Source of the DNA: JBDREC01 sp043820105 [NCBI: Pseudomonadota bacterium]
GTDB lineage: Bacteria > Bdellovibrionota_F > JAHFAK01
NCBI GenBank assembly: GCA_043820105.1
Contig: JBDREC010000004.1
Coordinates: 1-64,000, forward strand
Direction of reading: 5' to 3'
DNA: 64,000 nucleotides
In this document: positions 50,108 through 58,385 of the stretch, piece after piece
How positions within the stretch are numbered: the first letter of the stretch is position 1
Layout of the letters: every line of letters starts with the position of its first letter
Position numbers and translations under genes: made by a program
Notes under the pieces: model-generated
Databases searched by the model: none
What the model was told of the DNA's origin: nothing
Seen by the model: only the letters and a program-made list of their open reading frames with translations

Positions 50108-52300
50108 CTAATTGGATTCTGCGTATTGAAATATTAGGGAAATAATATCAGGAGATGTATTGGGGTTATCAATAAGGCATACTATGGGAAGATTAACTTT
50201 ATATTCTTCAGTTTGATATGGTATTGCTGTTGTTACATTGACAATTGGAGTATCAAGAGAAATGCTTGTGCCAATGGAATCATACAATTGGCTTCCGCTT
50301 GATATGGTAAGGGGTTTTGTAATTACTGATCTTTCACTTCCATTTGAAATGTCAACAGTGTATGTTGCAACTTTAAAAGCCGAATCAAGCCAGATGTTAT
50401 TAAAAGTATTGGCACTGTCAACTTCTATAACCTCAACTGTTCTTTCTATTTTTGTTGGAATATCAAGATTATTGCTTTGATTTAATATTGCTGCTTTCAG
50501 TATTTTTTTGCCATTGTTTTCTACTACATAAGAAGCTATTATTACCTTTGCTTCTTTAGCATGGTATAATCTTGGTGGATTGACCATTTCACTATCATCG
50601 AGGCTTATTTCTTCGATACCAACAGTATTCATTTCAGTGTCATTTTCTAAGGACATGACAGTAATTGTATTTCCATGAATCATATATAATCTTTTTTTGC
50701 TTAAAGCAAAGTCAATTTCATTAAGACTTGTAATGTTGCTGGCAAGTTGTATTGGTTCCTTAAATTCTAATTTTACACCATCTTCAATTTGAATTAGACT
50801 AATTGGAAATGCTAAGGCAGTTTGTTCTGTTGAGCTGAGAACTACAATATAGCCATAGTTAAGATTTTCTTGGCATAGGATTTTTATCTCTTTGCTAAAA
50901 GAAGTTGATCCTTTTGTGACAGTATGTTCATTGCTGATATTACCTTCTCCTACTTTCAGGAGATTAAAAATATGTTTAGTGTTAGTTGCCTCAGCTGATA
51001 TAAAATAAGTTGAGGTTTGATACTTAATTGCATCTGATAAAAATATTTTATCATCTGATGTTATGTTTTGAGAACTGCTTTCTGTGTCTTCAATACTTAA
51101 AGTTGTGATTACTTCAGGTTGTTGCTCTTTATATTTATTTAATAATATGTATTTTGTTGCAAAGAGTCCATTCGGCTTTTCTTCTTTGGCAGCAATAAAA
51201 TATGAGTTAGGGTGTAAATACTTTATTTTAGGAGAAAAAGCCAAGCTTGATAAATCAGTTAATTCATATATTGTGCTTTTATTAGTTTCAAATACGGGAA
51301 TAGATTCGATATTTGTAGTTGTTGTGATTAATACATTATCTATTACCATAAATATAGAAAGTCGAAGTCTTGAAAAGTTATTTTCACTGTTTGTTGAAAG
51401 GCTAATATTTGCAATTATATCCATTGTGCTATCAGCATAACTTTCTTTTTCCAGGCTTACTGAAATTTCAGAGCAGGTTCCATATATACATTCATAATTA
51501 AAGTATATATGGTCAGTTGAGGCCACGCCATCTAATAGAGTCTTTGATAATGAATCATTTTCTGCTAAGTAAAGGTTGTGATAAATCATAGCTTCTTTTT
51601 CATAAGAACTTACAGCTGTTTCATTTGAGAGTGAATACTCAAAATCAGCGTCAGCTGTTGATACATTAAGGTCTCCAAGGTCAATGTCACTTGAGCCATC
51701 TGATAAGGCGTCTGAAAGCTTGAAAATATCATTTAATGTTGCAATTCTTTCTTCATAATATTCTCCATCTGCATCAAGCATTGGAAGATAAACAGAAACA
51801 AAGTGATATTCTTCGTCTTCGTCTAATGCAACTGAAAAATAACCACTTGAATTTAAAACCGCGTTAGGACTTGACTCATCTAATGTCAGGGTTTCAGTGA
51901 TATCGCTGTTAAGTGAATGTACCTTAATAATCAGTGCTAGATTATCACTTGTTATTTCACTGCATTTTAATGCAGTGCTTTTGGGTGCTTTGGTAATATC
52001 AGATCTGGTAATAATATCTGTGCCTGTATCTTCATTTGAGTCTGTTCTTGTAATTATTCCCATATCATAAAGATCAGTTCTTGTGATTATTGTATTATCA
52101 GCAGATAGAGTGCCCAGGTCGTTATTATTGATAAGTTCTATTGTTTCTTCTAGATCTATGGTTCCGCTTATTGAGTAATCAGCAGAAGTGTTTGGGGTGT
52201 TTCCATTGTTTTCTTCTGAAGAAGTGAAAATTGTACAAGAATTGATAGAGATTGAGATTATGATTAAAATTAAGCTTTTTGTAAGTTGAATCTTGCTCAA
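50108..52300 (-). CDS. Large surface lipoprotein with R-[TS]-D motif domain
   Basis: The 730-residue protein starts with TTG (13 bases after GGGGG) and a signal peptide ending at a lipobox-like ISINSC (Cys22). After an Asn/Ser-rich spacer, YSISGTID leads to three motifs: IITRTDL at 71-77, IITRTD at 82-87 and IITRSDI at 96-102. A beta domain follows and ends with SDIDLGDLNVS. The remaining 480 residues contain repeated strand patterns of a propeller type, but I do not recognise a family. It is the fourth member of the lipoprotein family in this window and shares the CRP-like promoter with two of the others. The ORF has no close neighbour on its strand. Confidence 0.7.
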   Translation of the reverse strand: MSKIQLTKSLILIIISISINSCTIFTSSEENNGNTPNTSADYSISGTIDLEETIELINNNDLGTLSADNTIITRTDLYDMGIITRTDSNEDTGTDIITRSDITKAPKSTALKCSEITSDNLALIIKVHSLNSDITETLTLDESSPNAVLNSSGYFSVALDEDEEYHFVSVYLPMLDADGEYYEERIATLNDIFKLSDALSDGSSDIDLGDLNVSTADADFEYSLSNETAVSSYEKEAMIYHNLYLAENDSLSKTLLDGVASTDHIYFNYECIYGTCSEISVSLEKESYADSTMDIIANISLSTNSENNFSRLRLSIFMVIDNVLITTTTNIESIPVFETNKSTIYELTDLSSLAFSPKIKYLHPNSYFIAAKEEKPNGLFATKYILLNKYKEQQPEVITTLSIEDTESSSQNITSDDKIFLSDAIKYQTSTYFISAEATNTKHIFNLLKVGEGNISNEHTVTKGSTSFSKEIKILCQENLNYGYIVVLSSTEQTALAFPISLIQIEDGVKLEFKEPIQLASNITSLNEIDFALSKKRLYMIHGNTITVMSLENDTEMNTVGIEEISLDDSEMVNPPRLYHAKEAKVIIASYVVENNGKKILKAAILNQSNNLDIPTKIERTVEVIEVDSANTFNNIWLDSAFKVATYTVDISNGSERSVITKPLTISSGSQLYDSIGTSISLDTPIVNVTTAIPYQTEEYKVNLPIVCLIDNPNTSPDIISLIFQYAESN

Positions 52301-52384
52301 AACTATGTACCCCCGATATGCATTGGAAATTATAATCTTTATGCATATATATGTATATTATAGCACAAGACGAAGAAATAGAAA

Positions 52385-52400
52385 AGTGATGAATGTCACA
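52385..52400 (-). promoter_or_regulatory. CRP-like operator with -10 box (class II geometry)
   Basis: On the minus strand TGTGA-N6-TCACT starts at 52400 and a TATAAT box starts at 52362, exactly 38 bases later, as in front of the lipoproteins at 10234 and 12674. This is the best match to the E. coli CRP consensus of the three. Confidence 0.65.
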
Positions 52401-52469
52401 TAATTGTTTGGATTTAGAAAAACAAGATAAGCCTATGAAAATATAATAATTTATGTTTAAGCGCTGGCC

Positions 52470-53960
52470 TTATGCTGTGATTTTCTTTTGTTTTGTTGAC
52501 CAGATATAAAAGCCTACCATGGCTATTGTTGAAACGAATCCAACGCTTCCGAGTATCCACCAAATGATCCAGGGATTGTGAAGGTTCCATAGCATTTGAG
52601 TAGCTGAATCAAGTGTAGCTCCACTTCCCATTTTTTCAACTAAGGTTTCCATTATCTTTGTATTAGGAAATTGTTTTTCATCCATGATCAAGGAAGCATC
52701 CATGCCAATATTATTTATAAGATATTCTCTTGCAAAAAAATATTTTGAAGCAAGTTTGTCATATAATGGGCCTGAGACACCATTCCCAAGCGCCCAGCCT
52801 ATGGCAAATGGAATATTAGAATACCCCATGTAAAGTGCTTTTTTATCTTTTGGAGCTGTCATTCCTATGTATTCTGAAAATTTCGGACTACAGGCCATTT
52901 CACCAAAGGTAAAAACTATAATCATGATTACACAAAGGAAACCAATATTAGTAGCACCTGATCCAATAAAGCCAACAATTGAAATTACCATTCCACCGAT
53001 TAAAGCTATTAGGGGGTTAAATTTTCCTGATAGCCAGCTAAGTGGAATAACAAACAAGATAATGGCAATTGGATTAATGTTAATAATCATTTCTGGTTTT
53101 ACATGCCCTGAATCCATTATTGTATTTGAGCCCAAGATTGCACTAAAAATAGAAGCAACATCTTTTGTGTTGGTCCATTCATCAATGAAGTTAGGCAGAA
53201 GATCCCAAAGTTGCATAAACATAAACCAGAAGCCAGAAAAGATTAGTAAGAAAATTAAAAATTGTTTATCTTTTAAAGTTGTAAGCGCTTCAATAAATGT
53301 TTGAGTTGCTGATTTTGGAATTGCATTTGGATCTTTTTCAAATTCATCGAAAAAGAAAATTGCAGGGATATAGTTAATGGCTGTGACTATGGCTGCTGCA
53401 TAAAAAACATAACTCCAGGTTGGGGCTGATTCTGATCCTCTTAGGTTTGCAGCTAAGAAAGGAGCAAGAGCTCCACCAATATTTACAACCCAATAAAAAA
53501 GACCAAAACCTACAGAAGAATTGTCTTCTGTAACTGTTTTAGCAATTGTTCCATGAGCTGAAGGTTTGAAAATTGCAGTTCCAGTACCTATTAATATAGC
53601 TGCAAATAACATTGACCAGAAGCCAATAGCTTTTGCCATAACAATATAGCCAGCAATATTAATTGCAAAGGCAACATATAAAGATTTTTTATAACCGTAA
53701 TTGTCAGTATATCCCCCACTTATCATTGGTAATAAGCATTGAATTAAAGCCCAGATCATATAGATCATGCCTTTTTCTGTGTAGGTAAGACCAATACCCA
53801 ACTGATCTGATGAGGCAACCAGGTAAAGTGGAAGAACAGCCCGAACTCCAAAAAATGCAAGACGTTCAAACATTTCCATGATGTTAGCTATCCAGAAATT
53901 CTTTGGAAATGCCTTTACTTGCTGTAAGAATGGAGCTTTACTTTTCTTTACTTCATGCAT
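52470..53960 (-). CDS. POT/PTR2-type proton-coupled oligopeptide transporter (MFS)
   Basis: The 496-residue protein has the 12-plus membrane spans of the major facilitator superfamily. Motifs point to the POT branch: ExxER in EMFERLAFFGVRAVLPLYL near the N-terminus, GGYTDNYGYKKSLYVAF in the first cytoplasmic loop, and FYWVVNIGGALAPFLA corresponding to the F-Y-x-x-I-N-x-G signature. These transporters bring in di- and tripeptides with protons. GGAG precedes the ATG. It stands alone, its 5' side facing the large non-coding RNA region. A role in using peptides from the environment fits the secreted metalloprotease nearby. Confidence 0.8.
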   Translation of the reverse strand: MHEVKKSKAPFLQQVKAFPKNFWIANIMEMFERLAFFGVRAVLPLYLVASSDQLGIGLTYTEKGMIYMIWALIQCLLPMISGGYTDNYGYKKSLYVAFAINIAGYIVMAKAIGFWSMLFAAILIGTGTAIFKPSAHGTIAKTVTEDNSSVGFGLFYWVVNIGGALAPFLAANLRGSESAPTWSYVFYAAAIVTAINYIPAIFFFDEFEKDPNAIPKSATQTFIEALTTLKDKQFLIFLLIFSGFWFMFMQLWDLLPNFIDEWTNTKDVASIFSAILGSNTIMDSGHVKPEMIININPIAIILFVIPLSWLSGKFNPLIALIGGMVISIVGFIGSGATNIGFLCVIMIIVFTFGEMACSPKFSEYIGMTAPKDKKALYMGYSNIPFAIGWALGNGVSGPLYDKLASKYFFAREYLINNIGMDASLIMDEKQFPNTKIMETLVEKMGSGATLDSATQMLWNLHNPWIIWWILGSVGFVSTIAMVGFYIWSTKQKKITA

Positions 53961-54492
53961 TTTATCTCCTTTGTAGAATTATTAAGGTTCGTTTTTTTGA
54001 AGGGCGTAATTGAATAAACCATGCTCGAATCAATACATCATTATATAATAAGAAGAAAATCGATAGCAGTAATGTTTTTAGATGACAAGAAAAATATTTA
54101 GCTGGTAGTTAGTAGTGGATATGGAGGTAGCCTCTTCTCCCCTCCAATTAATTATTATTTATTAATTATTGGTTATTAAAAAAAGAATTTCCAAAAATTA
54201 ATAGAAATAAACTAAAAACTAAAAAGTCAAAACATAAACAATGTTAAATATATATAATTCAAGCGATCAGGAAATCCTTCACCCCTTGTGCCAGTGAAAT
54301 AGCGCACATAAGAAAGCATTGACATCGTTAATATGCACCAAGCTTGCCCTGTGATTAAAGGCAGAAAAACCTTACATAAAGTTGAAACTCAAGCCGTCCT
54401 AAAAGTGTCGAAATTGTGAAAAAAAAGTTACGGAATAAGTTCTTGATATTATTGAAATGTGACAAGGATGTGAAAAAAATATGAAAAAGATG
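53961..54492. other. Intergenic region upstream of the structured RNA
   Basis: This stretch holds the leader and probable promoter region of the leftward transporter gene, an AT-rich repeat near 54146 and a G/C-containing segment at 54265-54440 that is open in no long frame. I see no gene here. The segment at 54265-54400 has RNA-like composition and may be an older or processed part of the neighbouring RNA locus. Confidence 0.4.
54125..54178. repeat. GGAGG-palindrome plus AT-rich repeat copy
   Basis: GGAGGTAGCCTCTTCTCCCCTCC can fold, and the AATTAATTATTATTTATT block at 54146-54163 recurs, with the preceding purine block, at 58250-58312 and in inverted form at 58331-58366. Confidence 0.6.
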
Positions 54493-54521
54493 TTGACAAA
54501 ATAAGTTTCTTTGCTTATAAG
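54493..54521 (+). promoter_or_regulatory. Sigma-70 promoter of the large structured RNA
   Basis: TTGACA at 54493-54498, 17 bases, then TATAAG at 54516-54521. This is the best sigma-70 promoter in the window and places the start of transcription near 54528, just before the RNA closing helix. Confidence 0.75.
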
Positions 54522-54527
54522 CTATCT

Positions 54528-55697
54528 TACAAGGCAGGGAAAAATAGCCCACGGTAGAGAAAGCCAACACTGACTAATCCTAACTAGTTAAGCATTCAGC
54601 TTGCTGAGCGCTTAATAAAATGTGTCAGTACTATGCTAAGTCAAGTTCTTAAGGGAAGTCAATGCCAGCTGGTAACAGCTAGTAAATTTTCCGGAGAAAA
54701 AATGATCTTTGAGCTTGAGCATATTTGAGTAGCTAGGAATAACGAGGCTAAAAACCTCCCAAAGGATGTTAGCTGTATTAGGGTCAAACCTATCGCCGTT
54801 AACTAGTTGCATTGTTTGTAAAACTCTAAAGGCACGCAAAAGCTACAGTCTGGCAACAGGCGGTAGTTAGAAATGCCATAAGAGGAGGAAGATTTTAACC
54901 GGATCTTCTAAATAGCATTGTAGCGAAAACCTTAAAGGGGAAAAAGCTAAGAAAGCTAAAACCGCTAGAAACAGACTTTTGTTTGTCAAGGCGGGGAAGC
55001 CTCATAATTGGTAAGAGGCCCTGAGGTTCATGAAGCCTCGTGAATTAATCGAGCTTGCTTGATTTTGGAACGAGATGGATAAGAGCGTGAGGGCATGTTA
55101 ATAGTGACGAGCTATTAATACTGATTATGCGGAAGTTAAAGCTTTGGAAGCTAAATCCTAAAAGTGTAGCTTGGTTGAAATAACACCAAGACGTTTTACT
55201 GGGAAAGATTAAACTTCGAAAGGTTAATCAAAACCTATGGAAGCTACAAAAAGCAGCCTCGGATAAGCTGCTTGCACGTTAGTCCCAGTTTGACAAAAAA
55301 CGCTATAAGGACGTAAAACCTCGGTGAAAGGTCAAAGAAGCCTAAAAACTTCGAGACAGGTTAGTGCGAACACTCTATAGTAGAGTCAAAGTTCATAAGA
55401 GGATAAGCAGGTGGTCAAACATCTGCAAGACGGTAAACAATTGAAAGCCTGGAAGTTGTTAAAACAACATGTAGGCCGCTAATTAACCAGAAAATTAACT
55501 AAATTGTTTACATATAAAACTCTAAAGAACCTGATAACTGCACAAGAGGCGTTAATGTAAGACCAAAAGGGTCAAACCTTTAGGATTATTTTAACTAGCA
55601 TTTTCCTGGATGATCTTTGGAGAGGAAAACTCTTTCAGGTTATTGGATCCTGCCTTATAAAAAGCCAACTAGCAAATTTTGCTAGTTGGCTTTTTTA
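54528..55697 (+). ncRNA. Large (about 1.17 kb) structured non-coding RNA, family not recognised
   Basis: No protein frame runs through this stretch, and its base composition is clearly richer in G and C than the surrounding intergenic DNA. The ends are defined by a consensus promoter and a strong terminator. The 5' end 54531-54539 (AAGGCAGGG) pairs with 55648-55656 (TCCTGCCTT), closing the whole molecule. Internal helices that I checked base by base include 55433-55442 with 55502-55511 (ten pairs, GTAAACAATT), ACTGGGA near 55199 with TCCCAGT near 55282, AACCTGA near 55528 with TCAGGTT near 55635, a GUAA GNRA loop at 54667-54680, a GCAA GNRA loop at 54848-54861, and CUUG loops near 54599 and 55052. 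Size and design recall the giant ornate RNAs (GOLLD, ROOL, OLE), but I could not match it to any. Confidence 0.8.
55660..55697 (+). terminator. Intrinsic terminator of the structured RNA
   Basis: AAAGCCAACTAGCAAA pairs perfectly with TTTGCTAGTTGGCTTT, a stem of about 16 pairs ending in a run of six T. It is the strongest terminator in the window. Confidence 0.92.
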
Positions 55698-55829
55698 GTT
55701 TGTGCTTTGTGTGAATAGAGTAACTATAATTGTTGTTGGCACAATATTGTCCCAGTTTAAACAAAATAATAGCTTGTAAAAGTTCTGCAGTGCCTTGATA
55801 TGATAGCGATAAATACTGTTGAAAAGCCA

Positions 55830-55847
55830 TTGGCATCAAATTTGCAA
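55830..55847 (+). promoter_or_regulatory. Sigma-54 (-24/-12) promoter candidate
   Basis: TTGGCATCAAATTTGCAAT has GG at 55832-55833 and GC at 55844-55845, ten bases apart, with both TGGCA and TTGCA at consensus. It stands 60 bases before the secreted 187-residue protein. Confidence 0.7.
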
Positions 55848-55905
55848 TTGTCTAAAAAAGTGGCTATTATAGCTTGTTTATTTAACTTAATTTATGGAGT
55901 ATATT

Positions 55906-56469
55906 ATGAGGCACTTATTTTTATTTTTTATCATGATTAATCTTTTTAGCTATTTGTATGCAGGTGAAAATTTAGATTTTCCCTTGCTTGGGATGAATGT
56001 CAAATGCGTTCAATCAACCGGTTCCACGGATACTGATTCTTTTGTTACTTACGAGGATCAGGTAATTACTTCAGAAACAAGTTCTACTATGATGCAGAGA
56101 AGCTTTTCATTTGATGATTCGTATTTTGTTTTATCGCTAAATAAATCAGGCCAGATATTATCAGGCGCTGATAATAGTTTTTTAGGATTTTCATACTATT
56201 TGACTCTTTCCAGGGTATATAATGAATTTTCTTTAGATGAACCAAAGGTAAAAGGCAAAACAACTGCCTTGGTTAATTTTATTGTAAATAAAGATGGTTC
56301 TATAAGAGGTCATTATCATGAGTCATTTGACATTCCAAGTGATCCATTAAGCACATATCGAGATGGAGTTGCTCCTTATATCGGCTTTAGATATTTTGTA
56401 AAACAATCTGCAGTAAATTGGCAGGAGATTATCTTGTCATGTTCTTTAGAAAACGTTTCTGTGTATTAA
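55906..56469 (+). CDS. Secreted protein of unknown function
   Basis: The 187-residue product has a signal peptide (MRHLFLFFIMINLFSYLYAG, cleavage near YAG) and a mature part of about 165 residues with alternating strands and two Cys (VKCVQS near the start and LSCSLEN near the end) that could form a disulfide joining the first and last strands of a beta fold. I do not recognise the family. The ATG at 55906 follows GGAG by seven bases; the ATG at 55894 would overlap that site. A sigma-54-like promoter precedes it. It is followed by a symporter gene after 67 bases, with no obvious link. Confidence 0.65.
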   Translation: MRHLFLFFIMINLFSYLYAGENLDFPLLGMNVKCVQSTGSTDTDSFVTYEDQVITSETSSTMMQRSFSFDDSYFVLSLNKSGQILSGADNSFLGFSYYLTLSRVYNEFSLDEPKVKGKTTALVNFIVNKDGSIRGHYHESFDIPSDPLSTYRDGVAPYIGFRYFVKQSAVNWQEIILSCSLENVSVY

Positions 56470-56536
56470 AAAATAATTGAATTTTACAAAAAGTAGTGTT
56501 ACCTGAAGTTTTATGCAATTTCTTTAGGTAAAATAG

Positions 56537-58249
56537 ATGAGAACCCTCCAAAATTTAGATTTTGTCATAATCATAGCATATATTGTAATATCTCTGGCTT
56601 TTGGCTTAATTTACACTAAAAAAGCATCAAAATCTGTTGAGAATTTTTTTTTATCAGGGAGATCTTTGCCTTGGTGGTTAATTGGTATATCAATGGCAGC
56701 TACAAACTTTGCAATTGATACACCACTAGTTATTACAAAATTTGTTTATAAAGAAGGCATAGCCGGTGTTTGGTTTTTCTGGGCTTTTGGTATAACTTAT
56801 GTTTTAATGACCTTTTTGTTTTCTAAACTATGGAGAAGAGCAGAAGTTTTAACTGACGCTGAAATAATTGAACGAAGATACAGCGGCAAATCAGCCAAAG
56901 GTTTAAGGCTTTTTAAAGGATTTTATTTTGGAGTTTTGGTCAATTGCTTTGTAATGGGTTGGGTTTTCAGGGCTCTTATTAAAATTATGACAGGTGTAAC
57001 AGATCTTGATACTACTACTATTCTTGTAGTTTTTACGACTATTGCTTTTATTTATACTGTTGCCTCTGGTTTTTACGGTGTTGTTATTACTGACTTTGCT
57101 CAATATATTGTCGCTTTTTTAGGGGCAATTTTGCTTGCGGTTTTAGCTGTGAACGAAGTTGGAGGAATTTCTGTTTTACTTGCTAAGCTTGAAACCCTTC
57201 ATGCAGGCAAAGGGATCACAAACTTTTTTCCACGCATTGGTTCTGAATCACAGCTAATGCCATTTTCTGTTTTTCTGATGTATATTATGGTTCAGTGGTG
57301 GGCTTATAAATATTCTGATGGTGGAGGAAAACATATTCAAAGAATTTCAGCAGCTAAAAATGAAAAGCACGCAGTAGCAGGTTCTTTTTTATTTACAATT
57401 TTATTTTATGGAATCCAAACCTGGCCATGGATCATTACAGCTCTTTGTTCAGTTGTTGTATTTGGTGAAGTCGCTGATCCTGAAATGACTTATCCAATGA
57501 TGATGGCTAAAGTGCTTCCTGTTGGTATTCTGGGGCTTGTGGTTGTTGCCTTGCTTGGGGCTTTTATGTCAACAATTGATACACATTTAAATCTAGGCGG
57601 CTCATATATTATAAATGATATTTACAGAAGGTTTATTAATAAAAACGCTAGCGAAAAACATTATGTTTTTATGTCTAGAATTATGATGCTGGTAATACTT
57701 ATACTTTCTGTTTGTATTGCTTTAATTATGGATTCAGTTACTTCTGCCTGGAAATTTATTATGGCCTTTTCTTCAGGAGCTGCTGTAACCTGGATTTTAA
57801 GGTGGTTTTGGTGGAGGCTTAATGCCTGGACAGAGATTTCAGCAATGCTTGCCTCTGGAATAGTTACAACACTTTTACAATACCAGTTTCCAGACATGGT
57901 TTTTTCTTTAAGAATAATGCTCATTATATCAATTTCAACCGTGATTTGGCTTGTTGTTACTTTTCTCACAAAGCCAGTAGATGAAAAGGTTTTGCTTGAG
58001 TTTGTCAAAAAAGTTGGCCCTGGATCTCCTGGTTGGAGATATATTTACAAAAAATATAATGTTGAAACTTCTATGTATTTTGGAAGGGCAGTTGTTAATT
58101 TCTTTTTGGGACTTGTTGTTTTGTTTGGAGTTAATTTTGGTATAGGAAATATATTGTTACAAAGTTATTTGTATGGAATTTTCTTATTGATAGCTGCTGG
58201 GATTTCGTTTTTAATAATTTTGAAAAGACTAAAACAAGATAATGTGTAG
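56537..58249 (+). CDS. Sodium:solute symporter (SSS family)
   Basis: The 570-residue membrane protein has about 13 hydrophobic spans and SSS family signatures: FGLIYTKKASKSVENFFLSGRSLPWWLIGISMAATNFAIDTP at the first spans, GFYGVVITDFAQYIVAFLG in the middle, and LLGAFMSTIDTHLNLGGSYIINDIYRRF, where the Ser/Thr residues help form the second sodium site. The family takes up sugars, amino acids, vitamins or carboxylates with sodium; the substrate here is open. No clear ribosome-binding site beyond AGG is seen. It is a single gene followed by a long AT-rich inverted repeat. Confidence 0.88.
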   Translation: MRTLQNLDFVIIIAYIVISLAFGLIYTKKASKSVENFFLSGRSLPWWLIGISMAATNFAIDTPLVITKFVYKEGIAGVWFFWAFGITYVLMTFLFSKLWRRAEVLTDAEIIERRYSGKSAKGLRLFKGFYFGVLVNCFVMGWVFRALIKIMTGVTDLDTTTILVVFTTIAFIYTVASGFYGVVITDFAQYIVAFLGAILLAVLAVNEVGGISVLLAKLETLHAGKGITNFFPRIGSESQLMPFSVFLMYIMVQWWAYKYSDGGGKHIQRISAAKNEKHAVAGSFLFTILFYGIQTWPWIITALCSVVVFGEVADPEMTYPMMMAKVLPVGILGLVVVALLGAFMSTIDTHLNLGGSYIINDIYRRFINKNASEKHYVFMSRIMMLVILILSVCIALIMDSVTSAWKFIMAFSSGAAVTWILRWFWWRLNAWTEISAMLASGIVTTLLQYQFPDMVFSLRIMLIISISTVIWLVVTFLTKPVDEKVLLEFVKKVGPGSPGWRYIYKKYNVETSMYFGRAVVNFFLGLVVLFGVNFGIGNILLQSYLYGIFLLIAAGISFLIILKRLKQDNV

Positions 58250-58270
58250 TGGAGGGGCTTGTTTTCCCCC

Positions 58271-58366
58271 TAACATTAATTATTATTTATTAATTGTTAA
58301 TTATTAATTATTCAATGCTCTTCAAATAACCAATAATTAATAAATAATAATTAACAATTAATGTTA
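58271..58366. repeat. Long AT-rich inverted repeat
   Basis: The left arm at 58271-58312 (TAACATTAATTATTATTTAT...) is largely complementary to the right arm at 58331-58366 (...AATTAACAATTAATGTTA), giving a stem of roughly 35 bases with a loop of about 18. The arms share sequence with 54146-54178. Confidence 0.8.
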
Positions 58367-58385
58367 AGAGAAAGAAAATTGAACT

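Noticed and set aside
54355-54839. Short ORFs of 67-71 codons on the minus strand within the structured RNA region
   Set aside because: They lack ribosome-binding sites and any protein-like pattern, and lie across RNA helices; they are chance frames.
54780-54880. Resemblance to a c-di-GMP-I (GEMM) riboswitch: GTCAAACC followed by CACGCAAAAGC and GGTAG
   Set aside because: The two conserved blocks are about 45 bases apart, more than twice the normal distance, and no GAAA-capped helix joins them; the segment belongs to the larger RNA.
54528-55697. Group II or group I intron
   Set aside because: No domain V hairpin, no reverse transcriptase or homing endonuclease, and the ends are a promoter and a terminator instead of splice sites in an interrupted gene. 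A GTGCG at 55366 is internal and isolated.
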